DNA from: Rhodospirillales bacterium
Lineage (GTDB): Bacteria; Pseudomonadota; Alphaproteobacteria; Acetobacterales; Acetobacteraceae
NCBI GenBank assembly: GCA_017304945.1
Contig: JAFKLG010000084.1
Span: 1-64,000, forward strand
Direction: 5' to 3'
Length of the DNA: 64,000 nucleotides
Part shown: positions 51,787 through 60,847 of the stretch, piece after piece
Layout: every line of letters starts with the position of its first letter
Position numbering within the stretch: position 1 is the first letter of the stretch
Made by a program: the position numbers and the translations under genes
The notes under the pieces: model-generated
The model's input: the letters and a program-made list of their open reading frames with translations, nothing else
What the model was told of the DNA's origin: nothing
The model's database searches: none

Positions 51787-51913
51787 ACGAGGCGCGGCCG
51801 CGCGGGCCGCCGGCGGATGACGGGACGAGGCGGGGGCGGGCGGCGAGCCCGCGGATGACGGAAGAGGCGGGGGCGGGGGGAGCCCGCGGATGACGGGACG
51901 AGGCGCGAACGCG
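51787..51913. repeat. Degenerate tandem array after palindrome 2
   Basis: Three to four imperfect units built on GCGGATGACGG[GA]A-GAGGCG follow the right arm of the palindrome. Each unit is a decayed copy of the end of its right hairpin. The rest of the 51559-51926 gap, between the ends of ssb and the convergent gene, contains no coding sequence. Confidence 0.65.
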
Positions 51914-51926
51914 CCGCCGCCGGCGG

Positions 51927-52949
51927 TCACGCCGAGCGTAGCCGCCAGGTCAGACCCGTGCGCTCCAGGAGCAGGCCGGGGTCGTGTGCGGCGGCGGCTC
52001 CCTCCAACAGGGCCGCCCAGGCGGCCAGCAGCACCGGCCCGGACTCCGGCACGCCCTCCATCAGCCGCCAGCCCTCCTGACGCACCACCATCGCCGACCC
52101 CTCCGGTTCGGCCACCGCTCGGTCGCCCTGCGCCGCGGCCAGCGCCAGCATGAAGCGCGCGAACCCCGCCGGCCCCGGGGCGAACCCACCACCCAGCGCG
52201 GCGGCAACCTCCGGATACATCTGCATGCCCACCAGCCGCGCGGCCCCACTGCCCAGGAACACCGCCGCCTCCGGCCCGAACGCCTGCAGCAGCTCCGGCA
52301 GCGCCGACCGCACGTATTCCATCGCATAGGCCCGATGCGCCTTGGCCAGCCGCTCCGCGGGCCATTCCGACGGGTCGAGCTGAGGCGCGAGCGCCGGGTC
52401 GAACGCCGGCGCGCGCTCATGCCGCGCGAAGCGCAGCCGGTCCTCCGGCGCCAGGTCGCGGTCGTGCTCCAGGAAATAGCCCTCCAGGCCCGGCTGTCCG
52501 TCCGGCGTCATGCCGGTGCAGACGAAGCCCAACCGCGGATTGCCGAGTGAGACGCCGTTATGCGCCTGCCAGCCACGCAGCATGGCGGCGGAGACCTCGG
52601 TCGGGATCGCCGCGATCGTCACCCCCGGCCACACCCAGCGCGGCGGCGGGAAGCGCACCCAGGCCTTGCGGTCGCTCTCCGGCATGAACTCGACCGAGAC
52701 GCCGCCGATGCGGTTGGACAGATAGTGGTAGCTCGCCGCCGCCACCGCGTGCGGCAGCCCGTCCAGCCCCAGCTTGCGCAGCCCCGGCAGGAAGCGGGCA
52801 TGGTGCTGGCGGCGAAAGGTGCGGAACACCAGCTCCGCCGCGTCGCGCGCACCGCGCTGCGCCACGGTCCGTAGCACCAGCGCGGCGAAATAGTGCCGAT
52901 ACCATTCCGCCACCGCGCGCCACGCGGGCGGCCCCTGCGTATCCGTCAT
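51927..52949 (-). CDS. Uncharacterised protein
   Basis: A 340-residue soluble protein that I do not recognise. Conserved-looking blocks are the N-terminal EWYRHYFAALVLRTVAQRG, VSVEFMPESDRKAWVRFPPPRW, LGNPRLGFVCTGMTPDGQPG and LEGYFLEHDRDLAPEDRLRFARHERAP. The last has the look of a ligand-binding loop region. The C-terminal part is Ala-rich helical. GGGAGGAA before the ATG at 52949 fixes the start. It diverges from the PhzF gene with a 64-bp gap. No membrane or signal segment is present. Confidence 0.7.
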   Translation of the reverse strand: MTDTQGPPAWRAVAEWYRHYFAALVLRTVAQRGARDAAELVFRTFRRQHHARFLPGLRKLGLDGLPHAVAAASYHYLSNRIGGVSVEFMPESDRKAWVRFPPPRWVWPGVTIAAIPTEVSAAMLRGWQAHNGVSLGNPRLGFVCTGMTPDGQPGLEGYFLEHDRDLAPEDRLRFARHERAPAFDPALAPQLDPSEWPAERLAKAHRAYAMEYVRSALPELLQAFGPEAAVFLGSGAARLVGMQMYPEVAAALGGGFAPGPAGFARFMLALAAAQGDRAVAEPEGSAMVVRQEGWRLMEGVPESGPVLLAAWAALLEGAAAAHDPGLLLERTGLTWRLRSA

Positions 52950-53013
52950 CCGTTCCTCCCTCGCGCCCCGAGTGCGGCTGTTGCATTCTCCGCCCCGGAT
53001 CCAGGAGGGCAGC

Positions 53014-53922
53014 ATGGCCGTCTACGAGTATGTCACCGTCGGCGTCTTCACCGACAAGCGCTTCGGCGGCAACCCGCTCGCGGTGTTCCCGGACGCGACC
53101 GGCCTGACGGACGCGCAGATGCAGGCGATCGCCGCCGAGTTCAACCTGTCCGAGACCAGCTTCGTGCTGCCGCCGGCGAACCCGCAGCACCATGCGCGCG
53201 TGCGCATCTTCACCCCCAAGGCGGAGCTGCCCTTCGCCGGCCATCCCAATGTCGGCACCGGCTACGTGCTGGCGCGGCGCGATCAGACCCCGCCGGAGCA
53301 CTACGTGTTCGAGGAGATCGCCGGGCTGGTGCGCGTGCATGTGCTGCGCGACGAGGCGCAGGCGGTGTGCGGCGCCCGCATCTCAGCCCCGCGCGCCCTG
53401 TCGATCGACGTCGACGTGCCGGTCGACGTGGTGGCGGCCTGCGCCGGGCTCGACGCGTCGGACATCCTGACCACGGCGCACACGCCGCTGGTGGCCTCGG
53501 TCGGCAGCCGGTTCGTGATCGCGGAAGTCGCCTCGGTCGAGACGCTGTCGCGTGCCGCGCCCGATGTCGCCGCGTTCCGCCGCGCCGCGGCGACAATGCC
53601 GGACGACGACCGCCGGTTCTCGCTTCACCTCTATGCCCGTATCGACGGCGACGCGACGCATCTCCGCGCGCGGATGTTCGCGCCGCTCGGCGGCATCCTG
53701 GAGGATCCGGCCACCGGCAGCGCCAATGCGGCGCTGGCCGCGCTGCTGACCTCGCTGGCGCCGGGGGAGAACGTCGACCTGCACTACGAAATCGAGCAGG
53801 GCGTGGAGATGGGGCGGCCGAGCCTGATCATTGCCTCGGCGCGCAAGACGGCGGAGGGGCCGGTGCTGGCGACCATCGCCGGCAATTGCGTGCCGATGAT
53901 GCAGGGACGGCTGGAGCTCTGA
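53014..53922 (+). CDS. PhzF-family isomerase
   Basis: A 302-residue protein with the diaminopimelate epimerase-like fold of PhzF. The start is YVTVGVFTDKRFGGNPLAVF, the catalytic Glu is E47 (NLSETSFV), and GHPNVGTG (about 75-82) and DPATGSANAAL near residue 233 are the two anion-binding loops. PhzF proper isomerises trans-2,3-dihydro-3-hydroxyanthranilate in phenazine synthesis. No other phenazine gene is here, so a general metabolite role is likelier. AGGAGG lies six bases before the ATG. Confidence 0.9.
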   Translation: MAVYEYVTVGVFTDKRFGGNPLAVFPDATGLTDAQMQAIAAEFNLSETSFVLPPANPQHHARVRIFTPKAELPFAGHPNVGTGYVLARRDQTPPEHYVFEEIAGLVRVHVLRDEAQAVCGARISAPRALSIDVDVPVDVVAACAGLDASDILTTAHTPLVASVGSRFVIAEVASVETLSRAAPDVAAFRRAAATMPDDDRRFSLHLYARIDGDATHLRARMFAPLGGILEDPATGSANAALAALLTSLAPGENVDLHYEIEQGVEMGRPSLIIASARKTAEGPVLATIAGNCVPMMQGRLEL

Positions 53923-54000
53923 TCCACCCCGCCGCGTTGCCGGCGGCCGGCGCGGGTCCTACCCTGGTGTGATCGAGGAAACGCCAGGAACGAACTAGCC

Positions 54001-55347
54001 ATGAGCGACCTGCCCACCGCCGCCCGCGTGCGTGATCCCGGCCTGCGCGAGCTGTATCGGCTGGAAACCCGCTGGCAGGCCTGGCTCGACGTCGAGGTCG
54101 CGCTGGCCCGCGCCCAGGCGGAGCTGGGCATCATCCCGGGCGAGGCCGCCGAAGCGATCGCGCGTGCCGGACGGCTGGAGCTGATGGACCGCGCCCGCAT
54201 CGACGCGGGTTTCGCCCGCACCGGCCACACGCTGGTGCCGCTGGTGTGGGAACTGGCGCGCATCGTGGGCGAGCCGCATGGCGGCTGGGTGCATTGGGGC
54301 GCGACGACGCAGAACATCACCCAGACCGGCGACCTGCTCGTCCTCCGCCACGCCCACGCCATCTTCCACGACCTGCTCCGCCAGGCGCTCGGCGCCATGG
54401 CCGACCTGGCGGAGCGCAGCGCCGAGATGGTGCTGCCGGGCCGCACCCACGGCCAGCACGCCGTGCCCGCCACCTTCGGCTACAAGGTCGCGGTCTGGAT
54501 CGACGAGCTGCTGCGCCACCAGGAGCGGCTGCGCCAGGCCGCGCCACGCATCTTCGTGGCGATGCTGGGCGGCGGGGCCGGGACCTTCGCCTCGCTGGGT
54601 GAGCAGGGACCGCCGGTGCAGGCCGCGATCGGCCGCCTGCTGGGCTTCGGCTCCATGCCGGTGCCGTCCCGCGCGCTGGGCGACCACTTGGCCGAGAACG
54701 TCTGCGTGCTGGGCCTGATCGCCGCCACCTGCGGCAAGATCGGCCGCGAGGTCTACACGCTGATGAAGACCGAGTTCGGCGAGGTGGAGGAGCCGGTGCC
54801 GCCCGGCACGGTCGGCAGCTCCACCATGCCGCAGAAGCGCAACCCGAAACTCTGCCAGGACGTGATCGCCGCGGCGGCCGAGGTGCGGGCGATGGTGCCG
54901 CTCGCGCTCGAGGCGATGACGACGGAGCACGAGGCGGACCGCACCACGGACCTGATGATGGACAGCGCCGAGGCGCGCGCCTGCATCGGGCTGGGGGACG
55001 CGCTGAGCCGGGTGGTGGAGATCGTGCGCGGCCTGCGGCTGGATCCCGACCGGATGCGGCGCAACCTGGAGCTGGGTGGCGGGCTGATCATGGCGGAGGC
55101 GGTGATGCTGGATCTGGGCCGCGCGATCGGCCGTCAGCACGCGCATGACGTCGTCTATGACGCGGCGCAGGCGGCGTTCGTGGAGCATCGGTCGTTCTCG
55201 GAGGTGCTGGCGGCGGACCAGCGGGTGACGGCGCATATGGCGCCCGACGCGATCAGGGGCCTGCTGGATCCGACGGCCTATACCGGGCTGTGTGCGCAAA
55301 TGGCGCGCGAGGCGGCGGCGCGGGCAAGGTTGGGAGCGGCGGTCTAG
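54001..55347 (+). CDS. Fumarase/argininosuccinase-superfamily lyase (adenylosuccinate lyase or PcaB-like)
   Basis: A 448-residue lyase. The superfamily signature GSSTMPQKRNP is at about residues 274-284; HWGATTQNITQT (about 99-110) and GRTHGQHAVPATFG (about 147-160) carry the catalytic His and substrate residues. These motifs fit adenylosuccinate lyase or 3-carboxy-cis,cis-muconate cycloisomerase. The remaining sequence is closer to the PcaB-like group, so I do not name it purB. It lies 78 bp after phzF in the same direction. The end overlaps VapC by 4 bp on the other strand. Confidence 0.85.
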   Translation: MSDLPTAARVRDPGLRELYRLETRWQAWLDVEVALARAQAELGIIPGEAAEAIARAGRLELMDRARIDAGFARTGHTLVPLVWELARIVGEPHGGWVHWGATTQNITQTGDLLVLRHAHAIFHDLLRQALGAMADLAERSAEMVLPGRTHGQHAVPATFGYKVAVWIDELLRHQERLRQAAPRIFVAMLGGGAGTFASLGEQGPPVQAAIGRLLGFGSMPVPSRALGDHLAENVCVLGLIAATCGKIGREVYTLMKTEFGEVEEPVPPGTVGSSTMPQKRNPKLCQDVIAAAAEVRAMVPLALEAMTTEHEADRTTDLMMDSAEARACIGLGDALSRVVEIVRGLRLDPDRMRRNLELGGGLIMAEAVMLDLGRAIGRQHAHDVVYDAAQAAFVEHRSFSEVLAADQRVTAHMAPDAIRGLLDPTAYTGLCAQMAREAAARARLGAAV

Positions 55348-55730
55348 GCGCCGCACCTCAGCAGTGTGACGGGATACGTGGATGCGTATCGATCGTCGGA
55401 CACGAAGGACGCGCCCTCGACGATTGCCTGTGCCATCAGCAAGTGATCGAACGGGTCGCGGTGGTGAGTCGGTAACTTGGCCAGTTCGCGTAAGTGAGCC
55501 GGGTCGATCCCGAGCAACGTGAACTCCTGTTGGGTGCAGGCGGTAACGATCTCCTCCAGATGGGCCTGGAGCTTCCGGAGCCGGATCTTGATCGCGATTT
55601 CCCAGAGCGACACGACGCTGACCAGGACCTCGTTCTCCAGATCCTCCAGCCTGGTCCGCATGCCTGGACCGAACCGCTCATCCTCGGCAAGCGCCCACAG
55701 CAGTGCGTGTGTGTCGAGCAGCAGCCTCAC
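55344..55730 (-). CDS. vapC: VapC-type PIN-domain toxin
   Basis: A 128-residue PIN domain. The acidic active-site residues are seen in LLLDTHALLWAL (D6), SLWEIAIKIRL (E43 region) and DPFDHLLMAQA, with SDDRY near the end. VapC toxins cleave tRNA or rRNA. The ATG overlaps the antitoxin stop codon by 4 bp, as usual for such pairs. The operon is inserted between the ends of a lyase and the start of a CoA transferase, on the opposite strand. Confidence 0.9.
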   Translation of the reverse strand: MRLLLDTHALLWALAEDERFGPGMRTRLEDLENEVLVSVVSLWEIAIKIRLRKLQAHLEEIVTACTQQEFTLLGIDPAHLRELAKLPTHHRDPFDHLLMAQAIVEGASFVSDDRYASTYPVTLLRCGA

Positions 55731-56005
55731 GGATCCAGGTCGCGTTCGACCGAATCCCGGACGTCCCCAGGCGTGACGTCGAAGTCGGGTGCGATCGTGA
55801 TCTTCCCTCGCAGGGACCCGAGCCGCCGACGCGCGCTCGGGGCGGAGCGAGCGGGGCGCAGTTCGGCCACGACTTCCCCGTCGGAGGTGATCAGCAAGGA
55901 CGCGCCGTCCCGCACCTCGTGCAGCACGCGGGTCAGGTTGCCCTGCAGCTCACGCACGCCGATCCGGCGAGGAGGCGCGGGGGGTTGGGCCGCGGGATCG
56001 CTCAT
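55727..56005 (-). CDS. vapB: Phd/YefM-type antitoxin
   Basis: A 92-residue antitoxin. The DNA-binding domain matches Phd/YefM: RIGVRELQGNLTRVLHEVRDG (about 14-34), then LLITSDGEVVAEL. The C-terminal acidic tail (DFDVTPGDVRDSVERDLDP) should cap the VapC active site. It binds its own promoter and, with VapC, represses the operon. Its gene precedes the toxin gene and overlaps it by 4 bp. Confidence 0.85.
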   Translation of the reverse strand: MSDPAAQPPAPPRRIGVRELQGNLTRVLHEVRDGASLLITSDGEVVAELRPARSAPSARRRLGSLRGKITIAPDFDVTPGDVRDSVERDLDP

Positions 56006-56153
56006 GTGCCTCTCCGAGACGCCTCCACTATGTGTCCATGCCGCGCATCGCGGTCAACGTCCCAGTGTCGTCCAGGCCGGAGACGGTGGACACGCGGCCC
56101 CCGTGGCGCCAGCCTCTCCGCCAAGCAAGACCGAGGATCGCCAGGACCGCCGC

Positions 56154-57353
56154 ATGACCGCGAACACGCCGCTCGCCGGCTACACCATTCTCGACTTCAC
56201 CCAGTTCTACCAAGGCCCCTACGCGAGCTTCCTGCTCGCCAAGGCCGGCGCCGACGTGATCAAGGTGGAGCCGCCCGGCGGCGAGAGCCTGCGCGCCATG
56301 GCCGCGCCGGGGAAGGAGGGCTCGTTCCCGGTTGCGATGCTGAACGCCAACAAGCGCGGCATCACGCTGAACCTGAAGACCGAGTCCGGCCGCGACCTGC
56401 TCCGTCGCTTGATCACGCAGGTCGATGCCGTCGTCGAGAACTACAGCCCCGGCGTGATGGACCGGCTGGGCGTCGGCTGGCCGGTGCTGAGCGCGCTCAA
56501 CCCGCGCCTGGTCTATGCCTCCGCCACCGGCTTCGGCCTGTCCGGTCCCGACCGCGACAACCTGGCGATGGACTTCACCATCCAGGCGGCCTCCGGCGTG
56601 ATGAGCCTGACCGGCATGCCGGACGGGCCGCCGCTGCGCACGGGCGCGCCCTATGTCGATATCCTGGGCGGGGCGACGCTGTATGGCGGCGTGGTCACGG
56701 CGCTGCTCGAGCGGGAGCGGACCGGACGCGGCCGGCTGGTGGAGGTCGCCATGGTCGAGGCCGTGTATCCCTGCCTCGCCACCGCGCAGGACCAGTATTT
56801 CAAGGCCGGCTGCAAGGTGCCGGCGCGTACCGGCAACGCCTTCGCCAACCATGCGCGCGCGCCGTACAACGTCTACCCGGCGAGGGACGGGCATGTCGCG
56901 ATCATCCTGGTGACCGAGGCGCAGTGGCAGAACCTGTTGCGGGCCATGGGGCGGGAGGATCTGCGCGACGATCCGCGTTTCATCCGCAACCAGGCGCGCG
57001 CCGCGCATTATGCGGAGACCGAGGCGCTGGTGACCGCCTGGACCACCGCGCACACGCGGGCCGAGATCTTCGCCGCGACCAGCAGGTATCGCATTCCCTG
57101 TGCGCCGGTGCGTGACCTCGAGGAGGTGATGCACGACCCGCACATGCACGCCCGCGGCGCGCTGGAAGTGGTGGATCACTACGATTTCGGCCCGGTCGTG
57201 CTGCCGAACGGCCCGCTGCGCTTCCACGGCGCCGACACCGTGCCGCCACGCGTCTCGCCGCATGTCGGGGAGCACAACGCCGAGGTCTATGGCGGCATGC
57301 TGGGGCTCGATGCGGCGGAGCTCGACGCGCTGCGGGCGGACGGCGTGATCTGA
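56154..57353 (+). CDS. CaiB/BaiF-family CoA transferase
   Basis: A 399-residue type III CoA transferase. The N-terminus (LDFTQFYQGPYASFLLAKAGADVIKVEPPGG in two overlapping parts) is the classic opening, and the catalytic Asp is D169 in YVDILGG, at the position seen in formyl-CoA transferase. TSRYRIPCAPVRDLEEVMHD near the C-terminus is also typical. It moves CoA between acyl-CoA and a free acid. The substrate is unknown. CAGGA stands seven bases before the ATG. No partner gene is adjacent. Confidence 0.9.
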   Translation: MTANTPLAGYTILDFTQFYQGPYASFLLAKAGADVIKVEPPGGESLRAMAAPGKEGSFPVAMLNANKRGITLNLKTESGRDLLRRLITQVDAVVENYSPGVMDRLGVGWPVLSALNPRLVYASATGFGLSGPDRDNLAMDFTIQAASGVMSLTGMPDGPPLRTGAPYVDILGGATLYGGVVTALLERERTGRGRLVEVAMVEAVYPCLATAQDQYFKAGCKVPARTGNAFANHARAPYNVYPARDGHVAIILVTEAQWQNLLRAMGREDLRDDPRFIRNQARAAHYAETEALVTAWTTAHTRAEIFAATSRYRIPCAPVRDLEEVMHDPHMHARGALEVVDHYDFGPVVLPNGPLRFHGADTVPPRVSPHVGEHNAEVYGGMLGLDAAELDALRADGVI

Positions 57354-57382
57354 CCCGCCACCGCCCGCACGGGCGGCAGGTG

Positions 57383-58198
57383 TCAGCCGGACGGCATCGC
57401 CTGCGACAGGCGTCCGCCCACCCGCACCGGCTCGATCCGGCGGGCAAGTCCGGTCGCGTCGTCGGTCTCCAGGAACACGCCGCAGATCGTCGCCTCGCCC
57501 TCCGCAGGACCCAGCCGTTCGCCCGGCATCTTGCGCCAGAAGCGGAGCGCGGCGGCGTCCTTGTGCATGCCGATGACGCTGTCGTAGTCGCCCGACATGC
57601 CGGCATCCGACTGGAACGCGGTGCCGCCCGGCAGGATCTGCGCATCGGCCGAAGGGCAGTGGGTGTGCGTGCCCACGACCAGGGAGACCTGGCCGTCGAA
57701 GGAATGGGCGTAGGCCATCTTCTCGCTGGTGGCCTCGGCATGGATGTCGAGCACGATCGCCTGCACCGTGCCGCCCAGCCGGTGCTTGGCGAGCAGGTCG
57801 GCGGTGGCGCGGAACGGGTCGTCGAGCGGGTCCATGAACAGACGCCCCATTGCCTGCCCCACCAGGGCGCGGCGGCCACCCGAGACCTCCACGACGACGG
57901 CGCCGGCGCCCGGCGTGCCGGGCGGGAAGTTCAGCGCGCGGATCAGCCTTGGGTGGTCGGCGATGTAGCCGATGATCTCCTTGCGGTCCCACGCATGGTT
58001 GCCCAGCGTGATCACGTCGGCGCCGGCGCGGAACAGCGCCTCCGCCATGTCCGGCGCCAGGCCGAACCCGTGCGAGGCGTTTTCCGCATTCACCACGGCG
58101 AGGTCGAGCCGCAGCGCCTCGCGCAGGCGGGGCAGGGCGGTGGCGACCGCCTCGCGGCCGGTGCGGCCGACGACGTCGCCGAGGAACAGAACGCGCAT
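57383..58198 (-). CDS. TIGR00282/YmdB-like metallophosphoesterase
   Basis: A 271-residue metallophosphoesterase. Metal ligands are visible: GDVVGRTGR (D8), NAENA (about 37-41), GNHAWD (about 66-71), and THTHCPSADA in the C-terminal half. Family members include B. subtilis YmdB, a 2',3'-cAMP phosphodiesterase that affects biofilm and RNA turnover. It begins 12 bp after fau, so the two are cotranscribed, with the 6S RNA and zapA just upstream. This order is common in alphaproteobacteria. Confidence 0.9.
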   Translation of the reverse strand: MRVLFLGDVVGRTGREAVATALPRLREALRLDLAVVNAENASHGFGLAPDMAEALFRAGADVITLGNHAWDRKEIIGYIADHPRLIRALNFPPGTPGAGAVVVEVSGGRRALVGQAMGRLFMDPLDDPFRATADLLAKHRLGGTVQAIVLDIHAEATSEKMAYAHSFDGQVSLVVGTHTHCPSADAQILPGGTAFQSDAGMSGDYDSVIGMHKDAAALRFWRKMPGERLGPAEGEATICGVFLETDDATGLARRIEPVRVGGRLSQAMPSG

Positions 58199-58210
58199 GC
58201 GGCCGCCTTC

Positions 58211-58804
58211 TCAGTGCCGGGGGCAGCGGATCACGCCACGTTCCGTCGCCACGGCGTCGAGCGGAATGTCGTGTGGGCCGGTGGGAACCGTCTCGACCTG
58301 CTGCGCGGCATAGCCGCATCCGATGGCGAAACGGGTCGGCAAGCCGGCCAGGGTGCGGTCATAATAGCCGCCGCCATAGCCCAGCCGGTGTCCGCGCGCA
58401 TCGAAGGCGAGCAGCGGGACCAGCACGACGTCGGGCACCGCGGCGGGGCCAGTCGGGGCCTGGGTGCCGAAACGTTCGGTGATCAGCGGGGCTTCCGGCG
58501 TCCAGACGTGGAAGCTGAGCGGCTGGCCGCGTGGCGGCGTGACCGGCAGCACGATCGTGTGGCCGCGCGCGTGCAGGGTGCGCAGCAGGGGACGCAGGTC
58601 GATCTCGTCGCCGATCGGCAGGAACCCGGCGACGATGGCGCCGGCCGGGGGCGGGCAGGCGGCCAGCACGTGCTCCGCGAGGGCGGTGCCGCAGGCAGTG
58701 GCGTCCTGTCCGGTGCTCACCGCGGCGGCGCGGGCCGCCAGGGCGGCGAGGCGCGCCTGGCGTTTCGCTTCATCGAGCGGTAGGGAAATGTGCGGAGCCA
58801 CCAT
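58211..58804 (-). CDS. fau: 5-formyltetrahydrofolate cyclo-ligase
   Basis: A 197-residue enzyme. The ATP/substrate motif GYGGGYYDRTL (about 142-152) and the VPLLAFDARGHRLG strand before it are diagnostic. It converts 5-formyl-THF to 5,10-methenyl-THF using ATP. The first ~40 residues are Ala-rich with the expected KRQARLAAL helix. Its gene usually follows 6S RNA in proteobacteria, and here a structured RNA candidate lies directly upstream. Confidence 0.9.
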   Translation of the reverse strand: MVAPHISLPLDEAKRQARLAALAARAAAVSTGQDATACGTALAEHVLAACPPPAGAIVAGFLPIGDEIDLRPLLRTLHARGHTIVLPVTPPRGQPLSFHVWTPEAPLITERFGTQAPTGPAAVPDVVLVPLLAFDARGHRLGYGGGYYDRTLAGLPTRFAIGCGYAAQQVETVPTGPHDIPLDAVATERGVIRCPRH

Positions 58805-58814
58805 GGCCGTTGGC

Positions 58815-58955
58815 GTCTCATCCTCCCAGAGCCTGCGAGTGCAGGTGGGCGCCAGATACCGAGACCAGGATCCCGGCAGAGCCAGCTCCCTGGGAGATGC
58901 TTACTGGCCCCGGGGATGAATTGCCTGACGCACCGGGCAGCCCCGCGGGACCATA
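58815..58955 (-). ncRNA. ssrS: 6S RNA (candidate)
   Basis: The ~150 bp between zapA and fau, on the same strand as both, fold into a long interrupted hairpin. The apical part pairs ATCCCCGG with CCGGGAT and GGCCAG with CTGGCT, capped by CTCCC/GGGAG. A central bubble (about TGCGTCAGGCAATTC against CCTGGTCTCGGTATC) and a further closing stem follow. The zapA-6S-fau order is the standard location of 6S RNA, which binds sigma-70 RNA polymerase. Ends are approximate, and the family call rests on synteny plus shape. Confidence 0.6.
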
Positions 58956-58956
58956 C

Positions 58957-59277
58957 TTAGGGACGCTCGAGGTCGGCGGCAATCTCTTCCGCGCGCTTTG
59001 CCACCCGATTGAGTCGGCGGTTGAGCCGCGCGTTGCCTTCGGCCGGGGTGCGCGCCTCCGCCTCGGCGACACGCTGGCGCAGTTCGAACAGCTCGTCGGC
59101 CATCAGCAGGCTGGCCATCACCAGCATGCGCGACTCCCCGCTCTGGCCGGCGCGCAGCTTGATGCTGTCGATGCGTTTCTCCAGCTCCGCCGCCATCGCG
59201 AGCAGGTGCTGCTCCTCGCCGTCCTTGCAGCCGACGGTATAGGCGTAGCCGTTGATGCGGAGCGTCACCTGCGCCAT
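58957..59277 (-). CDS. zapA: Cell division protein ZapA
   Basis: A 106-residue protein. It opens with VTLRINGYAYTVGCKDGEEQ, has the HLLAMAAELEKRIDSIK helix and a coiled-coil C-terminal half (LMVMASLL-like helix ESRMLVMASLLMADELFELR). ZapA crosslinks FtsZ filaments at the division ring. It is followed by 6S RNA and fau in the normal order and preceded by a small coiled-coil gene. Confidence 0.9.
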   Translation of the reverse strand: MAQVTLRINGYAYTVGCKDGEEQHLLAMAAELEKRIDSIKLRAGQSGESRMLVMASLLMADELFELRQRVAEAEARTPAEGNARLNRRLNRVAKRAEEIAADLERP

Positions 59278-59325
59278 CGCGCGTTATCCTCTGTCTCTCT
59301 GTGGCGTCCCCGAAGCCGCTGGCGG

Positions 59326-59547
59326 TCAGCCGGACTTGTTTGCCAGGGCGGCACGCAATCTATCGATCAAATGATCGAGTCGGGAGGCGATCTCCGCGGT
59401 GGGCAGGAGCGTCGCCGGGTCCGGCTCCGTGGCGGCCTCGGCCCCCGGCGCGGGGGGCGGGGTCTGGCCGGCACGCGCCGCGATCCGCTCGAGGGCACTT
59501 TCGAGGCGGGCGACGGCGTCGTCCGGATCCTCGTTCTGCTGCTCCAT
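59326..59547 (-). CDS. Small coiled-coil protein (DUF4164-like)
   Basis: A 73-residue acidic protein. Two predicted helices (ARLESALERIAARAG and AEIASRLDHLIDRLRAALAN) flank a Pro/Ala linker. Small proteins of this kind stand beside zapA in many alphaproteobacteria and may serve as a division-associated coiled coil. I start it at 59547 because GGAGCAGGA lies just before that ATG; an upstream ATG at 59586 has no ribosome-binding site. It ends 48 bp before zapA on the same strand, so cotranscription is likely. Confidence 0.65.
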   Translation of the reverse strand: MEQQNEDPDDAVARLESALERIAARAGQTPPPAPGAEAATEPDPATLLPTAEIASRLDHLIDRLRAALANKSG

Positions 59548-59616
59548 TCCTGCTCCGTTCCCATCCTCGTCGGGGGTCTCTTGCACAGAAAGCGGCAGCC
59601 GGCTTGAACGTCAAGC

Positions 59617-60033
59617 ATGCGCCTGCCGCCTGCCGTCACCGTCCACGGGCTGGAGCACGTCCGGATCGCGGTGGCGACCGGTCGCCCGGTAACGCTGCTG
59701 TCCGCCCCCGGAGCGGGGCGGTTCGCCGGCGCCTCGTGGTGGCAGGCCCTGCTGGAGGCGGGGCAGGGCGGGGCGGCCGGCACGCTGGACCTGCTGGATT
59801 GCGGTGCGGCGCCCGCCCATGCGCTGGAGGCGATGCGGATCGGGCTGCGTGGGATCGTGTTGCAGCGCACCGCTCCCGGCTGGGAGCGCGTGGCCGCGAT
59901 CGCCGTCGAGACAGGGGTGCGGCTGCTGTCGGACCGGCCATCGAGCCTGGACCTGGCGGTGCGGGGGGCTGAGCGGCGCCTCGCGGCCTGGGTCGCGGAC
60001 GAGCCGGATGACAGGCCGGTCGGCCTGGGCTAA
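59617..60033 (+). CDS. Uncharacterised protein
   Basis: A 138-residue protein that I cannot assign. It is built of alternating beta-like and helical segments ([62 protein letters not shown]). This could be half of an alpha/beta barrel or a Rossmann-like fold. No signal peptide or membrane helix is seen. It diverges from the zapA unit and lies 130 bp before thiE in the same direction. The codon pattern is like its neighbours. Confidence 0.6.
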   Translation: MRLPPAVTVHGLEHVRIAVATGRPVTLLSAPGAGRFAGASWWQALLEAGQGGAAGTLDLLDCGAAPAHALEAMRIGLRGIVLQRTAPGWERVAAIAVETGVRLLSDRPSSLDLAVRGAERRLAAWVADEPDDRPVGLG

Positions 60034-60163
60034 CACGCCGGCGTCACGCCACAGGACAGGGACCCACGCCAATGCGCGCAACACCGCCCAGCGCCCGCAG
60101 CAGCAGGCGAGCGGACAGCGCGGCAGAACCGTCGGCGCCGCGTCGCGGCCAGGGCTGAGCGCG

Positions 60164-60808
60164 ATGGCGGAAGCGGGCGGCGAGGGCTGCCGGGTCTACC
60201 TGATCACGCCCCCCACGCTGGAGCCGGTGGCGTTCGCCGACCGGCTCGCGGCCGCGCTGGATGCGGGGGACGTGGCGGCGGTGCAGCTTCGGCTCAAGGA
60301 CGTGGACGACGATGCGTGGCGGCGCGCGATCGATGCGCTGCGTCCGGTCACGCAGTCCCGCGGCGTCGCCTTCCTGCTGAACGACCGTGCGGATCTGGTG
60401 CGGGAGACGGGCGCGGACGGCGTTCACGTGGGGCAGGAGGACATGCCCGCCCCACAGGCCCGTAAGCTGATCGGGCCCGACCTGACCTTGGGGGTCACCT
60501 GCAAGGGCAGCCGCGACCTCGCGATGCAGGCCGGCGAGGATGGGGCCGACTACGTGGCGTTCGGGGCGTTCTTTCCCTCGACCACGAAGGAGGTCACCAA
60601 CCAGGTCGAGCCCGAGATCCTCGCCTGGTGGAGCGACCTGATGGAGCTGCCCTGCTGCGCGATCGGCGGGATCACGGCGGAGAATTGCGGCCCCCTGGTG
60701 ACCGCCGGGGCCGACTTCCTGGCCGTGGTCGGCTGTGTGTGGAACCATCCCGATGGCCCGGCCGCCGGCGTGCGCGCGCTCAACGCGGCGATCGCGCGGG
60801 CCGGGTAG
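60164..60808 (+). CDS. thiE: Thiamine phosphate synthase
   Basis: A 214-residue TIM-barrel enzyme. Landmarks of ThiE are [10 protein letters not shown] (about 38-47), [20 protein letters not shown] (about 71-90), [15 protein letters not shown] and the [16 protein letters not shown] loop (about 128-143), which closes on the substrate. It joins the pyrimidine and thiazole phosphates in thiamine synthesis. The ATG at 60164 gives [17 protein letters not shown], the usual start of the barrel. No other thi gene or TPP riboswitch is visible nearby. The TPP enzyme at 2519 needs its product, but the two are unlinked. Confidence 0.9.
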   Translation: MAEAGGEGCRVYLITPPTLEPVAFADRLAAALDAGDVAAVQLRLKDVDDDAWRRAIDALRPVTQSRGVAFLLNDRADLVRETGADGVHVGQEDMPAPQARKLIGPDLTLGVTCKGSRDLAMQAGEDGADYVAFGAFFPSTTKEVTNQVEPEILAWWSDLMELPCCAIGGITAENCGPLVTAGADFLAVVGCVWNHPDGPAAGVRALNAAIARAG

Positions 60809-60847
60809 CCGGTTCGCGGCAGCCGCCCCGCTGCCGCCATCGCCGCC

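Noticed and set aside
53014..55347. Phenazine biosynthesis locus (PhzF plus the PhzS-like monooxygenase)
   Set aside because: PhzF homologues are common without phenazines, no phzA-E or phzG is present, and the PhzS-like gene lies 48 kb away.
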